From assembly GCA_035287045.1 (NCBI GenBank), contig DATECF010000259.1:1-41165 (forward strand): a DNA stretch of 41,165 nucleotides. The letters are read 5' to 3'. The DNA is from JACPAP01 sp035287045 (GTDB taxonomy: Bacteria > Gemmatimonadota > Gemmatimonadetes > Gemmatimonadales > GWC2-71-9). A program made the translations under genes and the position numbers. Below the pieces are notes generated by a model. The model saw only the letters and a program-made list of their open reading frames with translations. It did no database searches and was not told the DNA's origin. Positions 24,837-33,661 of this stretch are shown piece by piece (the stretch's first letter is position 1; each line of letters begins with the position of its first letter).

Positions 24837-27564
24837 CCAGCCAGTTCTCCCCCACGCCGATGTCCACCACCAGCGGAACGCTGAGCTCCGCCGCACCTTC
24901 CATCTCGCGCCGCACCACCCGCGCCACCGCGTCCACCTCGGCGGCGGGCGCCTCGAGCACCAGCTCATCGTGCACCTGCAGGAGCATCGCGCCCTGTGAG
25001 CCGGTGGCGACCAGAGCACGGTGCAGCCGGATCATGGCGATCTTGATGAGATCGGCCGCGGACCCCTGGAGCGGCGAGTTCATCGCGGTCCGTTCGCCGA
25101 ACGCCCGCACGTTGTAATTGGGGTCCTTCAACTCGGGGATGTATCGCCTCCGCCCGAACAGGGTTTCCACGAATCCTACCCGGCGGGCCCGCTCGATGGT
25201 CTGATCCAAGAAGCGGCGCACCCCGGCGAAGCGCTCGAAGTACAGCCTGATGAAGTCCTTGGCTTCGTCCTGCGAGATCCCGAGCTGGCGGCTCAACGCG
25301 AACGGACCCTGTCCGTAGATGGTGGCGAAGTTGATGGTCTTGGCGCGCGAGCGCATCTCAGCGGTCACGCCGTCCACGGTCACGCCGAAGATGATCGCGG
25401 CCGTCTCGCGGTGAATATCGCCCCCTCGCCGAAAAGCCTCAATGAAGGCGGGATCTTCCGAGAGATGCGCCAGCAACCGGAGCTCGATCTGCGAGTAGTC
25501 GGCCACGATCAGCTGGCACCCGGGGCCGGGCACGAAACACCGCCGGATCAGCTCGCCGTGTGGTGTGCGCACCGGGATGTTCTGCAGGTTGGGCTCGAAG
25601 GACGACAGGCGGCCGGTGGCGGCACCCGCCTGGTCGAAGCTGGTATGGATCCGGCCCGAGGCCGGGCGGACCCTCGCCGGGAGCACGTCTGCGTAGGTGG
25701 ACTTGAGCTTGCTCAGCTTCCGGTACTCCAGCAGCAGCTTCGGCACCGGCGACAATTCCATGCCCGCCAATTCCACCAGCACGTCTTCGTCCGTGGAGGG
25801 GCCGGTCTTGGTCTTCTTGAGGATCGGCAGCTGGAGCTTCTCGAACAGCACGTGTCGGAGCTGCGGTGTACTGTTGAGGTTGAAATCCGTGCCCGCTTCG
25901 GCAAGAATGGCGCGCTCCAGCCGCTCCAGCTCCTGGCCGAACTGCCGGGACAGCTCGCGCAATCGTTCCACGTCCACCGCGATACCGCGCCACTCCAGGT
26001 CCACCAGCACGGGGACCAGGGGCAACTCGATCTCCTGGAGCAATGGTTCGAGGGCGAGCTGGGTCAACGGCGGCCGGAAGTGCCGCCGCAGGCGCAGGAT
26101 AGCGTCCGCGGCCGCACCCCACTCGCGCGCCGCGTCGGCCGCTGCCAGCTCCCACGGGGGCAGCTCCCGCTTCCCCCTGCCGGGCCCGCCGCCGCCGTCG
26201 CGCAGCTTGAGATGCAGGTGTTCCGCCGCCAGCGCCTCCAGCCCGTGGGACCGGCGTCCCGGATCCAGCACGAAGCTGGCCAGCATCACGTCGAAGGGAA
26301 TCCCGCCGAGTTCCACGCCCGCCCGGCGCAACGCGAGCCAATCGCTCTTGATCTGGTGGCCCGCCTTGGGCACCTTCGGGTCGGTCAGCAGCTCCCGTAC
26401 CGGCGCCATCGCCGGATCGGCGAGTGGCGGGAGATCGCGCGCGGGTTGAGGGGACACCAGGTCGGCCACCCCTCCATGCCTCAGGGGCAGATACCAGGCC
26501 TCCCCCTCGCGCCCGGCCAGCGCCAACCCCACAAGCTCGCCTGAAAGCGGATCGGCCCCCCGAAACAGCGTTCGGACGGCCACCACCTCGGCGGATCGCC
26601 ACGCGGCCACCAGATCGGGCAGCTGCCCCACGTCGGTGACCAGGCGATGCGCGACCTCCGCAACCGCGGCCCCTGGCAGGTCGAGCCGTTGCAGCAGCTC
26701 GTGGAACTCGAGCTCCGTCAGCAACCGTCGCAGGCGGGGAGCGTCGGGCGGGGTCACCCGAAGCGCGTCGAGGTCCAGCGTCACGGGCACGTCACGGCGC
26801 ACCGTGACCAGCTCGCGGCTGAGACGGGCACTGTCCCCCGCCGCCAACAGCGCTTCCCGCGCGCGCTTCCCGGTCAGGTCCCCGGCGTGCGCCAGGATGC
26901 TCTCGAGGTCACCATACTGCTCGATCAGCTGCCGCGCCGTCTTGTCGCCGATGCCTTTGACCCCGGGGATGTTGTCGGAGGTGTCGCCCACCAGAGCCAG
27001 GTAATCCACTACCCGCTCCGGAGGCACGCCCAGCCGTTCGGCGGCGTTGGACGGATCCACCCATTGTTCTTCAACGGCGGCCCGGCCGCCGCGCCCGGGG
27101 TTGAGCAGCGAGATCCCCGGACCCACGAGCTGATACAGGTCTTTGTCCCCCGACACGATCACCGCCGGCAGGCCCCGGCGGGCGGCCTCGCTGGCGAGGG
27201 TCGCGATGACGTCGTCAGCCTCGTATCCCTCCTGGGCGATCACCGGCACGTGAAACGCCGCCAACAAGTCCTCAACCCGCTCCACCGACCGGTCGAAGTC
27301 GTGCTGCAGTTCGGCGTCCAGCTTTTCGCGCGTGGCCTTGTAGGCGGGGTAGGTCTCGTGGCGGAACGACGTGCCGGCGTCGTGCACCCAGCCGACGTAG
27401 GCCGGCCGGTAGCGCTCGAACAACCGGAGCAAGAACTGCGCGACCCCGAACACCGCCGAGGTGTTCTCGCCGCGGCTGGTCGTGAGCGGCCGGCCGATCA
27501 TCGCGAAGAACGCGCGGTAGATCAGCGCATAGCCATCCACCAGAAACAGCTGGCCGTCGCTCAA
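24823..27564 (-). CDS. polA: DNA polymerase I with degenerate proofreading domain
   Basis: 913 residues. The 5' nuclease domain (1-300) has LVDGYALIYRAFF, EADDVIATLA, SGDKDLYQLV and GDTSDNIPGVKGIG. The polymerase domain has motif A VADYSQIELRLLAHL (Asp689), motif B from Arg738 through Lys742 and Phe746 to Tyr750, and motif C LLQVHDELV (His865, Asp866, Glu867). The 3'-5' exonuclease domain (about 315-500) has lost the first DxE pair (VRTL, Arg331/Leu333), so proofreading is probably absent, as in Thermus polymerase I. It serves Okazaki-fragment processing and repair. The start is TTG 27564, overlapping the stop of the GWxTD gene (TTGA). Confidence 0.95.
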   Translation of the reverse strand: MSDGQLFLVDGYALIYRAFFAMIGRPLTTSRGENTSAVFGVAQFLLRLFERYRPAYVGWVHDAGTSFRHETYPAYKATREKLDAELQHDFDRSVERVEDLLAAFHVPVIAQEGYEADDVIATLASEAARRGLPAVIVSGDKDLYQLVGPGISLLNPGRGGRAAVEEQWVDPSNAAERLGVPPERVVDYLALVGDTSDNIPGVKGIGDKTARQLIEQYGDLESILAHAGDLTGKRAREALLAAGDSARLSRELVTVRRDVPVTLDLDALRVTPPDAPRLRRLLTELEFHELLQRLDLPGAAVAEVAHRLVTDVGQLPDLVAAWRSAEVVAVRTLFRGADPLSGELVGLALAGREGEAWYLPLRHGGVADLVSPQPARDLPPLADPAMAPVRELLTDPKVPKAGHQIKSDWLALRRAGVELGGIPFDVMLASFVLDPGRRSHGLEALAAEHLHLKLRDGGGGPGRGKRELPPWELAAADAAREWGAAADAILRLRRHFRPPLTQLALEPLLQEIELPLVPVLVDLEWRGIAVDVERLRELSRQFGQELERLERAILAEAGTDFNLNSTPQLRHVLFEKLQLPILKKTKTGPSTDEDVLVELAGMELSPVPKLLLEYRKLSKLKSTYADVLPARVRPASGRIHTSFDQAGAATGRLSSFEPNLQNIPVRTPHGELIRRCFVPGPGCQLIVADYSQIELRLLAHLSEDPAFIEAFRRGGDIHRETAAIIFGVTVDGVTAEMRSRAKTINFATIYGQGPFALSRQLGISQDEAKDFIRLYFERFAGVRRFLDQTIERARRVGFVETLFGRRRYIPELKDPNYNVRAFGERTAMNSPLQGSAADLIKIAMIRLHRALVATGSQGAMLLQVHDELVLEAPAAEVDAVARVVRREMEGAAELSVPLVVDIGVGENWLDAKR

Positions 27565-29006
27565 CCGGGCGGGCGGCTCTCGCCTTCGCGCTGCCGCACC
27601 CGGCTCAGCATCCGCTGGTATTCGGAGCGCGAAGAGAACGTGAGCCGGAAGCGTTGGATGGTCAGGTCGTTCACGAAATACAGCAGCACCGTCTCGCCGG
27701 CGAACAAGTACGTCCAGCGAATCACCGTGCGGTTGCTGCGCAAATCATCGGAGCGCTCTACCATGTCCGGCTCGCCAAGCGTGATGTACACCTCGCCGCG
27801 ATCGGTCAGCCACCCCGACTCCGACTCCTCGCGAAACCGGAGGTTGGCGATCTCGATCCGCCGGAAATACGCGGTCAATGCTTCGTTTTCCGGCGTCATG
27901 GTGTCGGGGTCGGTCGCGCGCCAGAAGGCGCGCCACAGGTGGGCCCGCTCCGCCGGCTCCGCCGCGCGGATCGTCTGGATCTCCTGCTCCCGGCTAAAGT
28001 AGCGGAGCAACGAGAGGACGTCCTCCAGGTTGGTGACAGCCCATTGCTCGGAGAATGTGACCAGGGCCACGGTGCGCAGCGTGTCCGGTTGTCCCGGCAC
28101 CGTGACCTCGAATCGCAGCTCCCCGAGCTGCAGCTGGTGCGGCCCCACCCGCACGAGGGCGGCTCCGATCTCCGGATTGGCGAATCGCACGGTGTCGCTC
28201 CCCACGACGGCCGCCACCTGGGCGCCCTCGATCCGGAGCGTGTCTCGCCACGCCTCGCCGCCATCCGCGCGGACGGCGCGCACCACCACCGGCGTCCCGC
28301 CGGAGAGACCGTAGCCCTCCAGGTAGAACACCAGGGTGTCGGACCCCTGGGGCGACGTCGCGCGTGGGTTGACCAGGATCGTGGGCAGCGCCGCGCGGGT
28401 GGCCCGCGCCGTTCCCTGATAAATGGGAATCAGGCCCGAGATTTGGGGGCCCTGGCCGAAGCGGGGCACCACGACTTCCCCCTCGTCGCGATTGGACGTC
28501 AGACGGTTGCGGTCGCGCACGATGATCGTGGCCGTCAGCGGTCCGGGGGGGAGGTAGAAGAACTGTTGGAAGATGACGCTCTCGTCGGCCCGGCGCGTCT
28601 CCCCCATGCTGCCAACGCGCACCGCTTGTTCCGACGTCAGCTGTCGAATGATGCTGGGCCCGCGCCGGAACACGACCTCCACGCGGTACCGGCCCTCGAC
28701 CCCGGCCGCCGTCCGCCGGAACGACAAGGCCCGGTTGGCAAGGGAGAGCGCGAAGACCGCGAGGGTGGAGTCGGGCTCGGGGCCCGCGAGATAGCGCAGC
28801 GAGGCCACGAAGGGGAGCGGCTCGCCCTTGGCGAAGAACCCCAGGTCCCGGTACACGAAGGCTGGGTCGGAGAGCCTCGGCAACAGGACGCTCGGGTCCG
28901 GCGTCGGACCGCGTGGAGAACGAGAGCCCCCGGTGCTCGGACCGCACCCGGCGAGCAGCAGCGTCGCCGCGAGCGGCCAGAACGGAAGGGACTGGCACCG
29001 GTGCAT
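27561..29006 (-). CDS. GWxTD-domain lipoprotein
   Basis: 481 residues from ATG 29006, with AAGG about 8 bases upstream. The signal ends LLLAGC (Cys21 or so), making it a lipoprotein. The middle is beta-rich, with repeated strands such as TLAVFALSLANRALSF, RYRVEVVFRRG and LRFEVTVPG. The C-terminal third carries the diagnostic GWLTDRGEVYITLGEPD. The GWxTD domain is known mainly from sequence in Gemmatimonadota, Acidobacteriota and related phyla, with no settled function. It lies between the cold-shock gene and polA on the same strand and overlaps polA by 4 bp. Confidence 0.85.
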   Translation of the reverse strand: MHRCQSLPFWPLAATLLLAGCGPSTGGSRSPRGPTPDPSVLLPRLSDPAFVYRDLGFFAKGEPLPFVASLRYLAGPEPDSTLAVFALSLANRALSFRRTAAGVEGRYRVEVVFRRGPSIIRQLTSEQAVRVGSMGETRRADESVIFQQFFYLPPGPLTATIIVRDRNRLTSNRDEGEVVVPRFGQGPQISGLIPIYQGTARATRAALPTILVNPRATSPQGSDTLVFYLEGYGLSGGTPVVVRAVRADGGEAWRDTLRIEGAQVAAVVGSDTVRFANPEIGAALVRVGPHQLQLGELRFEVTVPGQPDTLRTVALVTFSEQWAVTNLEDVLSLLRYFSREQEIQTIRAAEPAERAHLWRAFWRATDPDTMTPENEALTAYFRRIEIANLRFREESESGWLTDRGEVYITLGEPDMVERSDDLRSNRTVIRWTYLFAGETVLLYFVNDLTIQRFRLTFSSRSEYQRMLSRVRQREGESRPPG

Positions 29007-29054
29007 CAAGGGAACCTTATCGCCGCCCCCTCACCACCGGCAAGGCGTCGCGTC

Positions 29055-29255
29055 TTAGACTTTGATCACTCTGGTGGCCTGCAGTCCGGCGTTGCCTGGG
29101 CGAACGTCGAACTCGACGGTCTCCCCTTCAGCCAACGTGCGGAACCCGGTTCCTTCGATGGCCGAGAAGTGCACAAACACGTCGTCGCCATCGTCCTGTT
29201 GAATGAATCCGTAGCCCTTGGTGTCGTTGAACCACTTCACCGTCCCCTTCGGCAT
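29055..29255 (-). CDS. Cold-shock-domain protein (CspA family)
   Basis: 66 residues, the normal size. RNP1 (KGYGFI, 13-18) and RNP2 (VFVHF, 26-30) are present, preceded by GTVKWFND. It binds single-stranded RNA or DNA and acts as an RNA chaperone in the cytoplasm. ATG 29255 has GGAGGG at good spacing; the longer reading with five extra residues is not needed. A candidate promoter lies at 29303-29332, giving a leader of roughly 40 nt, much shorter than the long leaders of cold-induced cspA genes, so cold regulation is not indicated. Confidence 0.94.
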   Translation of the reverse strand: MPKGTVKWFNDTKGYGFIQQDDGDDVFVHFSAIEGTGFRTLAEGETVEFDVRPGNAGLQATRVIKV

Positions 29256-29302
29256 CAGGCTACCCTCCATGAACTAAGGCCGCAGGTGTTCCTACCTCCG
29301 GG

Positions 29303-29332
29303 ATTTTGGCCTCCCCATCGCGCCATCGTCAA
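29303..29332 (-). promoter_or_regulatory. Candidate promoter for the cold-shock gene
   Basis: On the minus strand TTGACG (29332-29327) and CAAAAT (29308-29303) are 18 bp apart. The -35 element overlaps the stop codon of the preceding membrane-protein gene. The -10 element matches consensus at four of six bases. Confidence 0.4.
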
Positions 29333-29871
29333 GCGAGCCACCAGACCACCAGTCCCACCCCGGGAGCCACCACCAGATTGTCGTTGACCGGGCCGGACCA
29401 CCGCTCCAGCGCGGCCGCCGCCAGCCCGCCGGCGGCGGCGGCCAGGGGCGGGATCCCAGCCAGCCACAGGGCCAGGACGGCGATCGCCAGGGCCGCCGCC
29501 GAGCCCGGCCAGCTCTTCGGTCGCCCGCGCCCGAACCGCCCACCCATCAGCGCCGCGGCCGGATCGGCCAGCGCTCCGGCCAGCACCGCGGCCACCGGCG
29601 CGGGAGCCGGCATCCAGGCGGCCAGGGCATAGCCCACAAACAGCCAGGCGGCCCCGGAGGGCCTCCTGGCCTCCTGGGGGCGAAACACCGGTACCCACCG
29701 GGCCGCGAGGTCCCGGACACCGGGCCGGCTCAGCCGCAGGGCCTCAAACACCACGGCCAGCAGTCCCACCATCACCAGCGCGGCTCGCAGAGCCTGCCAG
29801 GACTGGAGCAGGGTGAGGAGAAGGAACGCGGTGGTGGCGTGGAGCAGCGGTCGCAGCTGGCCGGCCTTCAC
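29329..29871 (-). CDS. CTP-dependent lipid kinase-like membrane protein (dolichol/phytol kinase family)
   Basis: 180 residues with several hydrophobic helices. The key segment is ALADPAAALMGGRFGRGRPKSWPGSAAAL, split here as ADPAAALMGGRFGR then PKSWPGSAAAL, which matches the 'GD..Aa..G...G....kSleGSla' pattern of dolichol kinase, phytol kinase and bacterial relatives. These use CTP to phosphorylate long-chain alcohols or diacylglycerol in the membrane. The start is GTG 29871, overlapping the stop of the lytic transglycosylase gene (GTGA), so the two should be coupled. A role in lipid-carrier recycling for cell-wall synthesis is a guess from that link. Confidence 0.78.
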   Translation of the reverse strand: MKAGQLRPLLHATTAFLLLTLLQSWQALRAALVMVGLLAVVFEALRLSRPGVRDLAARWVPVFRPQEARRPSGAAWLFVGYALAAWMPAPAPVAAVLAGALADPAAALMGGRFGRGRPKSWPGSAAALAIAVLALWLAGIPPLAAAAGGLAAAALERWSGPVNDNLVVAPGVGLVVWWLA

Positions 29872-32078
29872 CGGGCCGCGACCGGAGGATACAGGGCTTC
29901 ATACACGGCGCGGTTCCGCACCACGCTGCGCACGTACCCGCGCGTCTCCGGGTAGGTAATGCCCTCGACAAACCAGAACGGATCCCTGGCGTCCGGCAAC
30001 CGCGCCCAGCGGTCCGCCGGCCGGCCGCCGGCGTTGTACGCCGCGAGCGCCGGGACCACGGCCCCCCGATACCGCCTGAGCAACATGGCGAGGTGCGCGG
30101 TGCCAACGTGCAGATTGGCGTCCGGCGTGGTGAGCAGGCGCTCGCGCCAGGGGACGCCCAGCCGCGATGCGGTCTGCGCGGCGGTTCCCGGCATGAGCTG
30201 CATGAGCCCCCGGGCGCCCGCGCGGGAGGTGACCGCGCGCCTGAACCCCGACTCCTGACGAATCAGCGCCGCCAGCAGATAGGGGTCCACGCCGAACTCC
30301 CGCGCTTCAGCCTCGATCTGATCGCGCCACGGCCAGGGGAAGATCACGCGCAGGACCCGAGGGTCATCCAGGGAGAGTCCGCGCGCGGCGCGCCACCCGA
30401 GCGAGGCGGCCACTGTGGGACGCCCCCGCGCCAGCAACCCGCCGCCAAGCTCCAGCAGCTGTTCCGGGGTGTAGCCGTCCCGCGAGACCAGGTATTGGAC
30501 GAAGCGCTCGGCCTCCACATCAAACGCCAGGGCGTCGAGCATGCCGAGCGCCAGTACGGCGTTGCTGATCGCGGGCGTCGTCGCGAGTCTCTCCGGCTCC
30601 CTGAAGACCGGCCCGTCAAGCCCTGCGCCCTGCCGCGCCATGGTGCCGTAGTAGCCCAACGGATCATCGAGGGCCAACGCCGTCCACCCCGCTCTGGCCG
30701 CGGCCGTGTCGCCGCGCCGCATTGCCAGACGCCCGAGCACGAATCGCGCCGCCAGGGCGTTGGGGCCACCCGCCTCCGCGACAGCCGCGTACAACGAATC
30801 CGCGCGCCCCAACTCCCGCCGCGCCAGCGCCCGTCCGGCCAGGCGGAAGCGCGCCTCGGCAGCGGACGAGGACTCTGGCCAGTGGCGCACCACGACCTGG
30901 TACAGGCTGTCGGCCGCGCGGCGCGCCCCGGCCGCCGCACGCGTCTCGGCCACCGCCGTCAGGGCCAGCGGCACGGAGGGGTGATCGGGATGTCGCCGCA
31001 CGAACGCGATGAGGCCGGCGACGCCCGCCGCGGCGCCGCTACGACGCAGCGTCGCGCGCGCATGCGCGTACCGGGCCGTGGCCGCCTCCGGCTCGCCGGG
31101 TGCCCGCTGCGCCAGCCCGAACACCCGCAGGGCCGCGCCCCGCTCGCCGGAGCGCTCCAGCGCGGTGCCCCACGCAAGCAGGGCGCCGGCGGAACTGTCG
31201 CCGGAGGCCACGATCCGGCCAAACCACCGGGCCGCCTCCGGATGCCGTGCGCGCCGCTCCAGCGCCAGCGCCATGCCCCGTCGCTCGGCCTGGGTCCGGA
31301 CCAGGGGCCCGGCCGCCAGTAGATTCAACGCCAGCGCGGCCTCGGCGGTGTCCGCGCCGGCCAGCGCGACGAATGCGAGCCGACGAGCCCGGGCGGTATC
31401 GCCCCCAGCGAGGGCGGCTTCCGCCGCACGGGCGTTGCGCCGCGCCGCCAGCAGCTCGGCCACGGCGCGCCGGTGGTCGCCCGCGGCCTGCAGCAAGTCG
31501 GCGCGGACTTCCAAGGCCAGGGCGCGCGCCGGCTCGGGAACCCCTCGGAGCAAGGCGAAGGCGCGAGCCGTGTCCGCCGTGACCCGCGCCAGCCGGATGG
31601 CCACCCAGCTAGATACGGTGGGGAGGTAGCGCATCGCGACGCGATAATGGTCCGCGGCGGCGCGAGGCCGTCCGGCTCGTTCCAGCGCTTCGCCCGCACG
31701 CGCCTCCAGGACGCCGCGGCGGACCCCGCCCGCTCCGGCAGCCGCGGCCGCGAAGTAGCGGGCGGCCGTGGCGAAGTCCTGATCCGCGTACGCCGCCTCG
31801 GCGAACAAGCGATACGCGGCCGGGCTGAGCGGCGACCCCCGAGGCATGGGATACCGGAGCAGCAGGCTTCGGGCTCGGTCGGGGGCGCCCAGCGTCAGCT
31901 CGCGCAGCGCGTGATGGAGCACCAGCGCGGCGGAGGGGAGGCTGTCCGCAACGGTCGAGGCGCGGACCGCGACATGCCATCTGCCGTTCGGCGGATCGGG
32001 GGCGGCGTCCAACGTGTCCGACGGTCCACCCCGAAGCGCCAGCAGGCCGGCGACTAGGAAAACGGCTGAGCTAGGCAT
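29868..32078 (-). CDS. Slt70-type lytic transglycosylase with long TPR-like region
   Basis: 736 residues from ATG 32078 with GGAAG four bases upstream; a TTG at 32087 is less likely. A signal sequence (1-20) is followed by about 570 residues of Ala/Arg-rich helical repeats, resembling the superhelical ring of Slt70. The catalytic domain occupies the last 140 residues: LIRQESGF with catalytic Glu609, GARGLMQLMPGTA, NLHVGTAHLAMLL and LAAYNAGG. It cleaves murein glycan strands in the periplasm to 1,6-anhydro ends. It is the first gene of a minus-strand run and is coupled to the lipid-kinase-like gene. It is divergent from the Ser/Thr kinase gene. Confidence 0.92.
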   Translation of the reverse strand: MPSSAVFLVAGLLALRGGPSDTLDAAPDPPNGRWHVAVRASTVADSLPSAALVLHHALRELTLGAPDRARSLLLRYPMPRGSPLSPAAYRLFAEAAYADQDFATAARYFAAAAAGAGGVRRGVLEARAGEALERAGRPRAAADHYRVAMRYLPTVSSWVAIRLARVTADTARAFALLRGVPEPARALALEVRADLLQAAGDHRRAVAELLAARRNARAAEAALAGGDTARARRLAFVALAGADTAEAALALNLLAAGPLVRTQAERRGMALALERRARHPEAARWFGRIVASGDSSAGALLAWGTALERSGERGAALRVFGLAQRAPGEPEAATARYAHARATLRRSGAAAGVAGLIAFVRRHPDHPSVPLALTAVAETRAAAGARRAADSLYQVVVRHWPESSSAAEARFRLAGRALARRELGRADSLYAAVAEAGGPNALAARFVLGRLAMRRGDTAAARAGWTALALDDPLGYYGTMARQGAGLDGPVFREPERLATTPAISNAVLALGMLDALAFDVEAERFVQYLVSRDGYTPEQLLELGGGLLARGRPTVAASLGWRAARGLSLDDPRVLRVIFPWPWRDQIEAEAREFGVDPYLLAALIRQESGFRRAVTSRAGARGLMQLMPGTAAQTASRLGVPWRERLLTTPDANLHVGTAHLAMLLRRYRGAVVPALAAYNAGGRPADRWARLPDARDPFWFVEGITYPETRGYVRSVVRNRAVYEALYPPVAAR

Positions 32079-32143
32079 CACTTCCAACCATATGCGGTCA
32101 CTTGCCGCGGTTCAAGCGCGAACGTTAGTTTGGCCCCACTCCC

Positions 32144-33055
32144 ATGGCCCAAGAAAACCTCGCCGGGCGCAGCATCGCCGGCTATCGTCTCCTCGAACGG
32201 GTGGGCGAGGGCGGGACAGCCACCGTCTATCGCGCGGAGCACGATGTCCACGGACGTTGCGCCGTCAAGACGCTCCGGGAACGGCTCCGGGATGACCCGA
32301 CGGCGGTCAAGCGGTTTCTCCGCGAAGCGGGATATGGCTCGCGCGTCCGGCACCCCAATGTGGTGCGGACCTACGATTACGGCGATACGGAGGGCCTCTA
32401 CTACCTGGCCCTGGAGTGGGCCGCCGGGGAGCCCCTGGCGGAAGCCGTGGCCCGGCACCGCCGCCTTCCCGCGCCCGAGGTCGCGCACATCGTCGAGCAG
32501 TTGGCCGGCGCCCTGGACGCCGCCCACGCGGTGGGGATCATTCATCGAGACCTCAAACCCGAGAACATTGTCTACGATGCCTCCTCCGGCACGGCGAAAC
32601 TGCTGGACTTTGGCATCGCCCGGGACGCCGAGGAGGACCCGGCCGAGCGGCTGACCCGTACCGGGTTCTTCGTCGGCACGCTGCAATACGTCGCGCCCGA
32701 GGCCCTTTCCGGCGAGTTGGTGGGCGAGGCCGCGGACATCTACAGCCTGGCGACTATCACCTATCACTTGTTGACCGGGGTGCATCCCTACACCGGCCGC
32801 TCACCTCGTGAACTCTTTCAAAAGTTGCTCACGGAGCCCCCCACACCGTTGAATGAAGCCGTCAAGGAGCTTCAGTTTGCTCGGGAGCTGGAAAACGCTG
32901 TCATGAAAGGACTTGCGCGCGACGCCGCTGACCGCCAGGCCAGTGTTTTGGCGTTCGCGGACGACGTGCGGCGGGGCGCGGCCAGTGAGTCGGCCGCACC
33001 GCTCAAACGGGGGATCTTCAGCCTGTTGGGTTCTCTCATGGGAAGGAAATCCTAG
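32144..33055 (+). CDS. Soluble Hanks-type Ser/Thr protein kinase
   Basis: 303 residues. All catalytic features are present: glycine loop GEGGTATV (21-28), Lys42 in CAVKTL, Glu61, HRDLKPEN (134-141, Asp136), DFG (155-157) and APE (184-186). The domain ends near 280 and a short basic tail follows (LKRGIFSLLGSLMGRKS). No transmembrane or sensor domain is present, unlike most PknB-type kinases, so it should act in the cytoplasm or bind the membrane weakly through the tail. It opens a possible operon with pyrE and the methyl-accepting protein. Its targets are unknown. The 65-bp gap to the lytic transglycosylase gene must hold both promoters. Confidence 0.93.
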   Translation: MAQENLAGRSIAGYRLLERVGEGGTATVYRAEHDVHGRCAVKTLRERLRDDPTAVKRFLREAGYGSRVRHPNVVRTYDYGDTEGLYYLALEWAAGEPLAEAVARHRRLPAPEVAHIVEQLAGALDAAHAVGIIHRDLKPENIVYDASSGTAKLLDFGIARDAEEDPAERLTRTGFFVGTLQYVAPEALSGELVGEAADIYSLATITYHLLTGVHPYTGRSPRELFQKLLTEPPTPLNEAVKELQFARELENAVMKGLARDAADRQASVLAFADDVRRGAASESAAPLKRGIFSLLGSLMGRKS

Positions 33056-33058
33056 AGA

Positions 33059-33078
33059 GTAGTAGTCCATGCTACTAC
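33059..33078 (+). other. Small hairpin between the kinase gene and pyrE
   Basis: GTAGTAG (33059-33065) and CTACTAC (33072-33078) form a perfect 7-bp stem around TCCATG. No T-run follows. It could modestly slow ribosomes or polymerase before pyrE; nothing shows it is an attenuator. Confidence 0.4.
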
Positions 33079-33094
33079 CTACCGTCTGATCGCC

Positions 33095-33661
33095 GTGAGC
33101 GCCGCTGACCCGGATCTCCACGCCCGGTTGGTCGCCCTGCTGCGCGAGCGCTCGGTGCAGCACGGGTCGTTTACGCTCGCGTCGGGCCGCTCCTCGTCGT
33201 ACTACATTGACGCGCGAATAGCCACCATGTCGGCAGCCGGGTTGGTCTTGATCGGCGAGCTGGGCCTGCGCGCCATCCGCGGCGCGGGCTGGGACGCGGA
33301 CCTGGTGGGCGGTCTCACCATGGGGGCCGACCCCGTGGCCTACGCCATCGCGCGTGCCAGCCAGGAGGCGCCGCCGGTGCTGGACGCCTTTTCCGTGCGC
33401 AAGGATGCCAAGGGGCACGGAGCGGGCCGGCGCATTGAGGGGAATTTCCGAAGCGGGGCCCGGGTGGTGGTTGTGGAGGACGTGATCACCACCGGGCAGT
33501 CCGCGCTGACGGCGCTCGGGGCGGTGCGCGACGCCGGTGGGAGGGTGAGCGGTGTCCTGGCCGTGGTAGACCGGGACGAGGGCGGGCGCACGGCCATCGA
33601 GGGCGCCGGGGTATCGGTGGTGAGTCTGGTGGGCGTGCGCGACCTCGGAGTGGGCTCATGA
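33095..33661 (+). CDS. pyrE: Orotate phosphoribosyltransferase
   Basis: 188 residues. It joins orotate to PRPP to make OMP in pyrimidine synthesis. The PRPP loop is VVVVEDVITTGQS (124-136); SFTLASGRSSSYYIDAR near the N-terminus is the orotate-site strand and VRKDAKGHG (102-109) is the flexible catalytic loop. The start is GTG 33095 with a poor ribosome site; no better in-frame start keeps the N-terminal motif. The stop overlaps the next start (ATGA), so the methyl-accepting protein is translationally coupled to it, an unusual partner for pyrE. Confidence 0.94.
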   Translation: MSAADPDLHARLVALLRERSVQHGSFTLASGRSSSYYIDARIATMSAAGLVLIGELGLRAIRGAGWDADLVGGLTMGADPVAYAIARASQEAPPVLDAFSVRKDAKGHGAGRRIEGNFRSGARVVVVEDVITTGQSALTALGAVRDAGGRVSGVLAVVDRDEGGRTAIEGAGVSVVSLVGVRDLGVGS

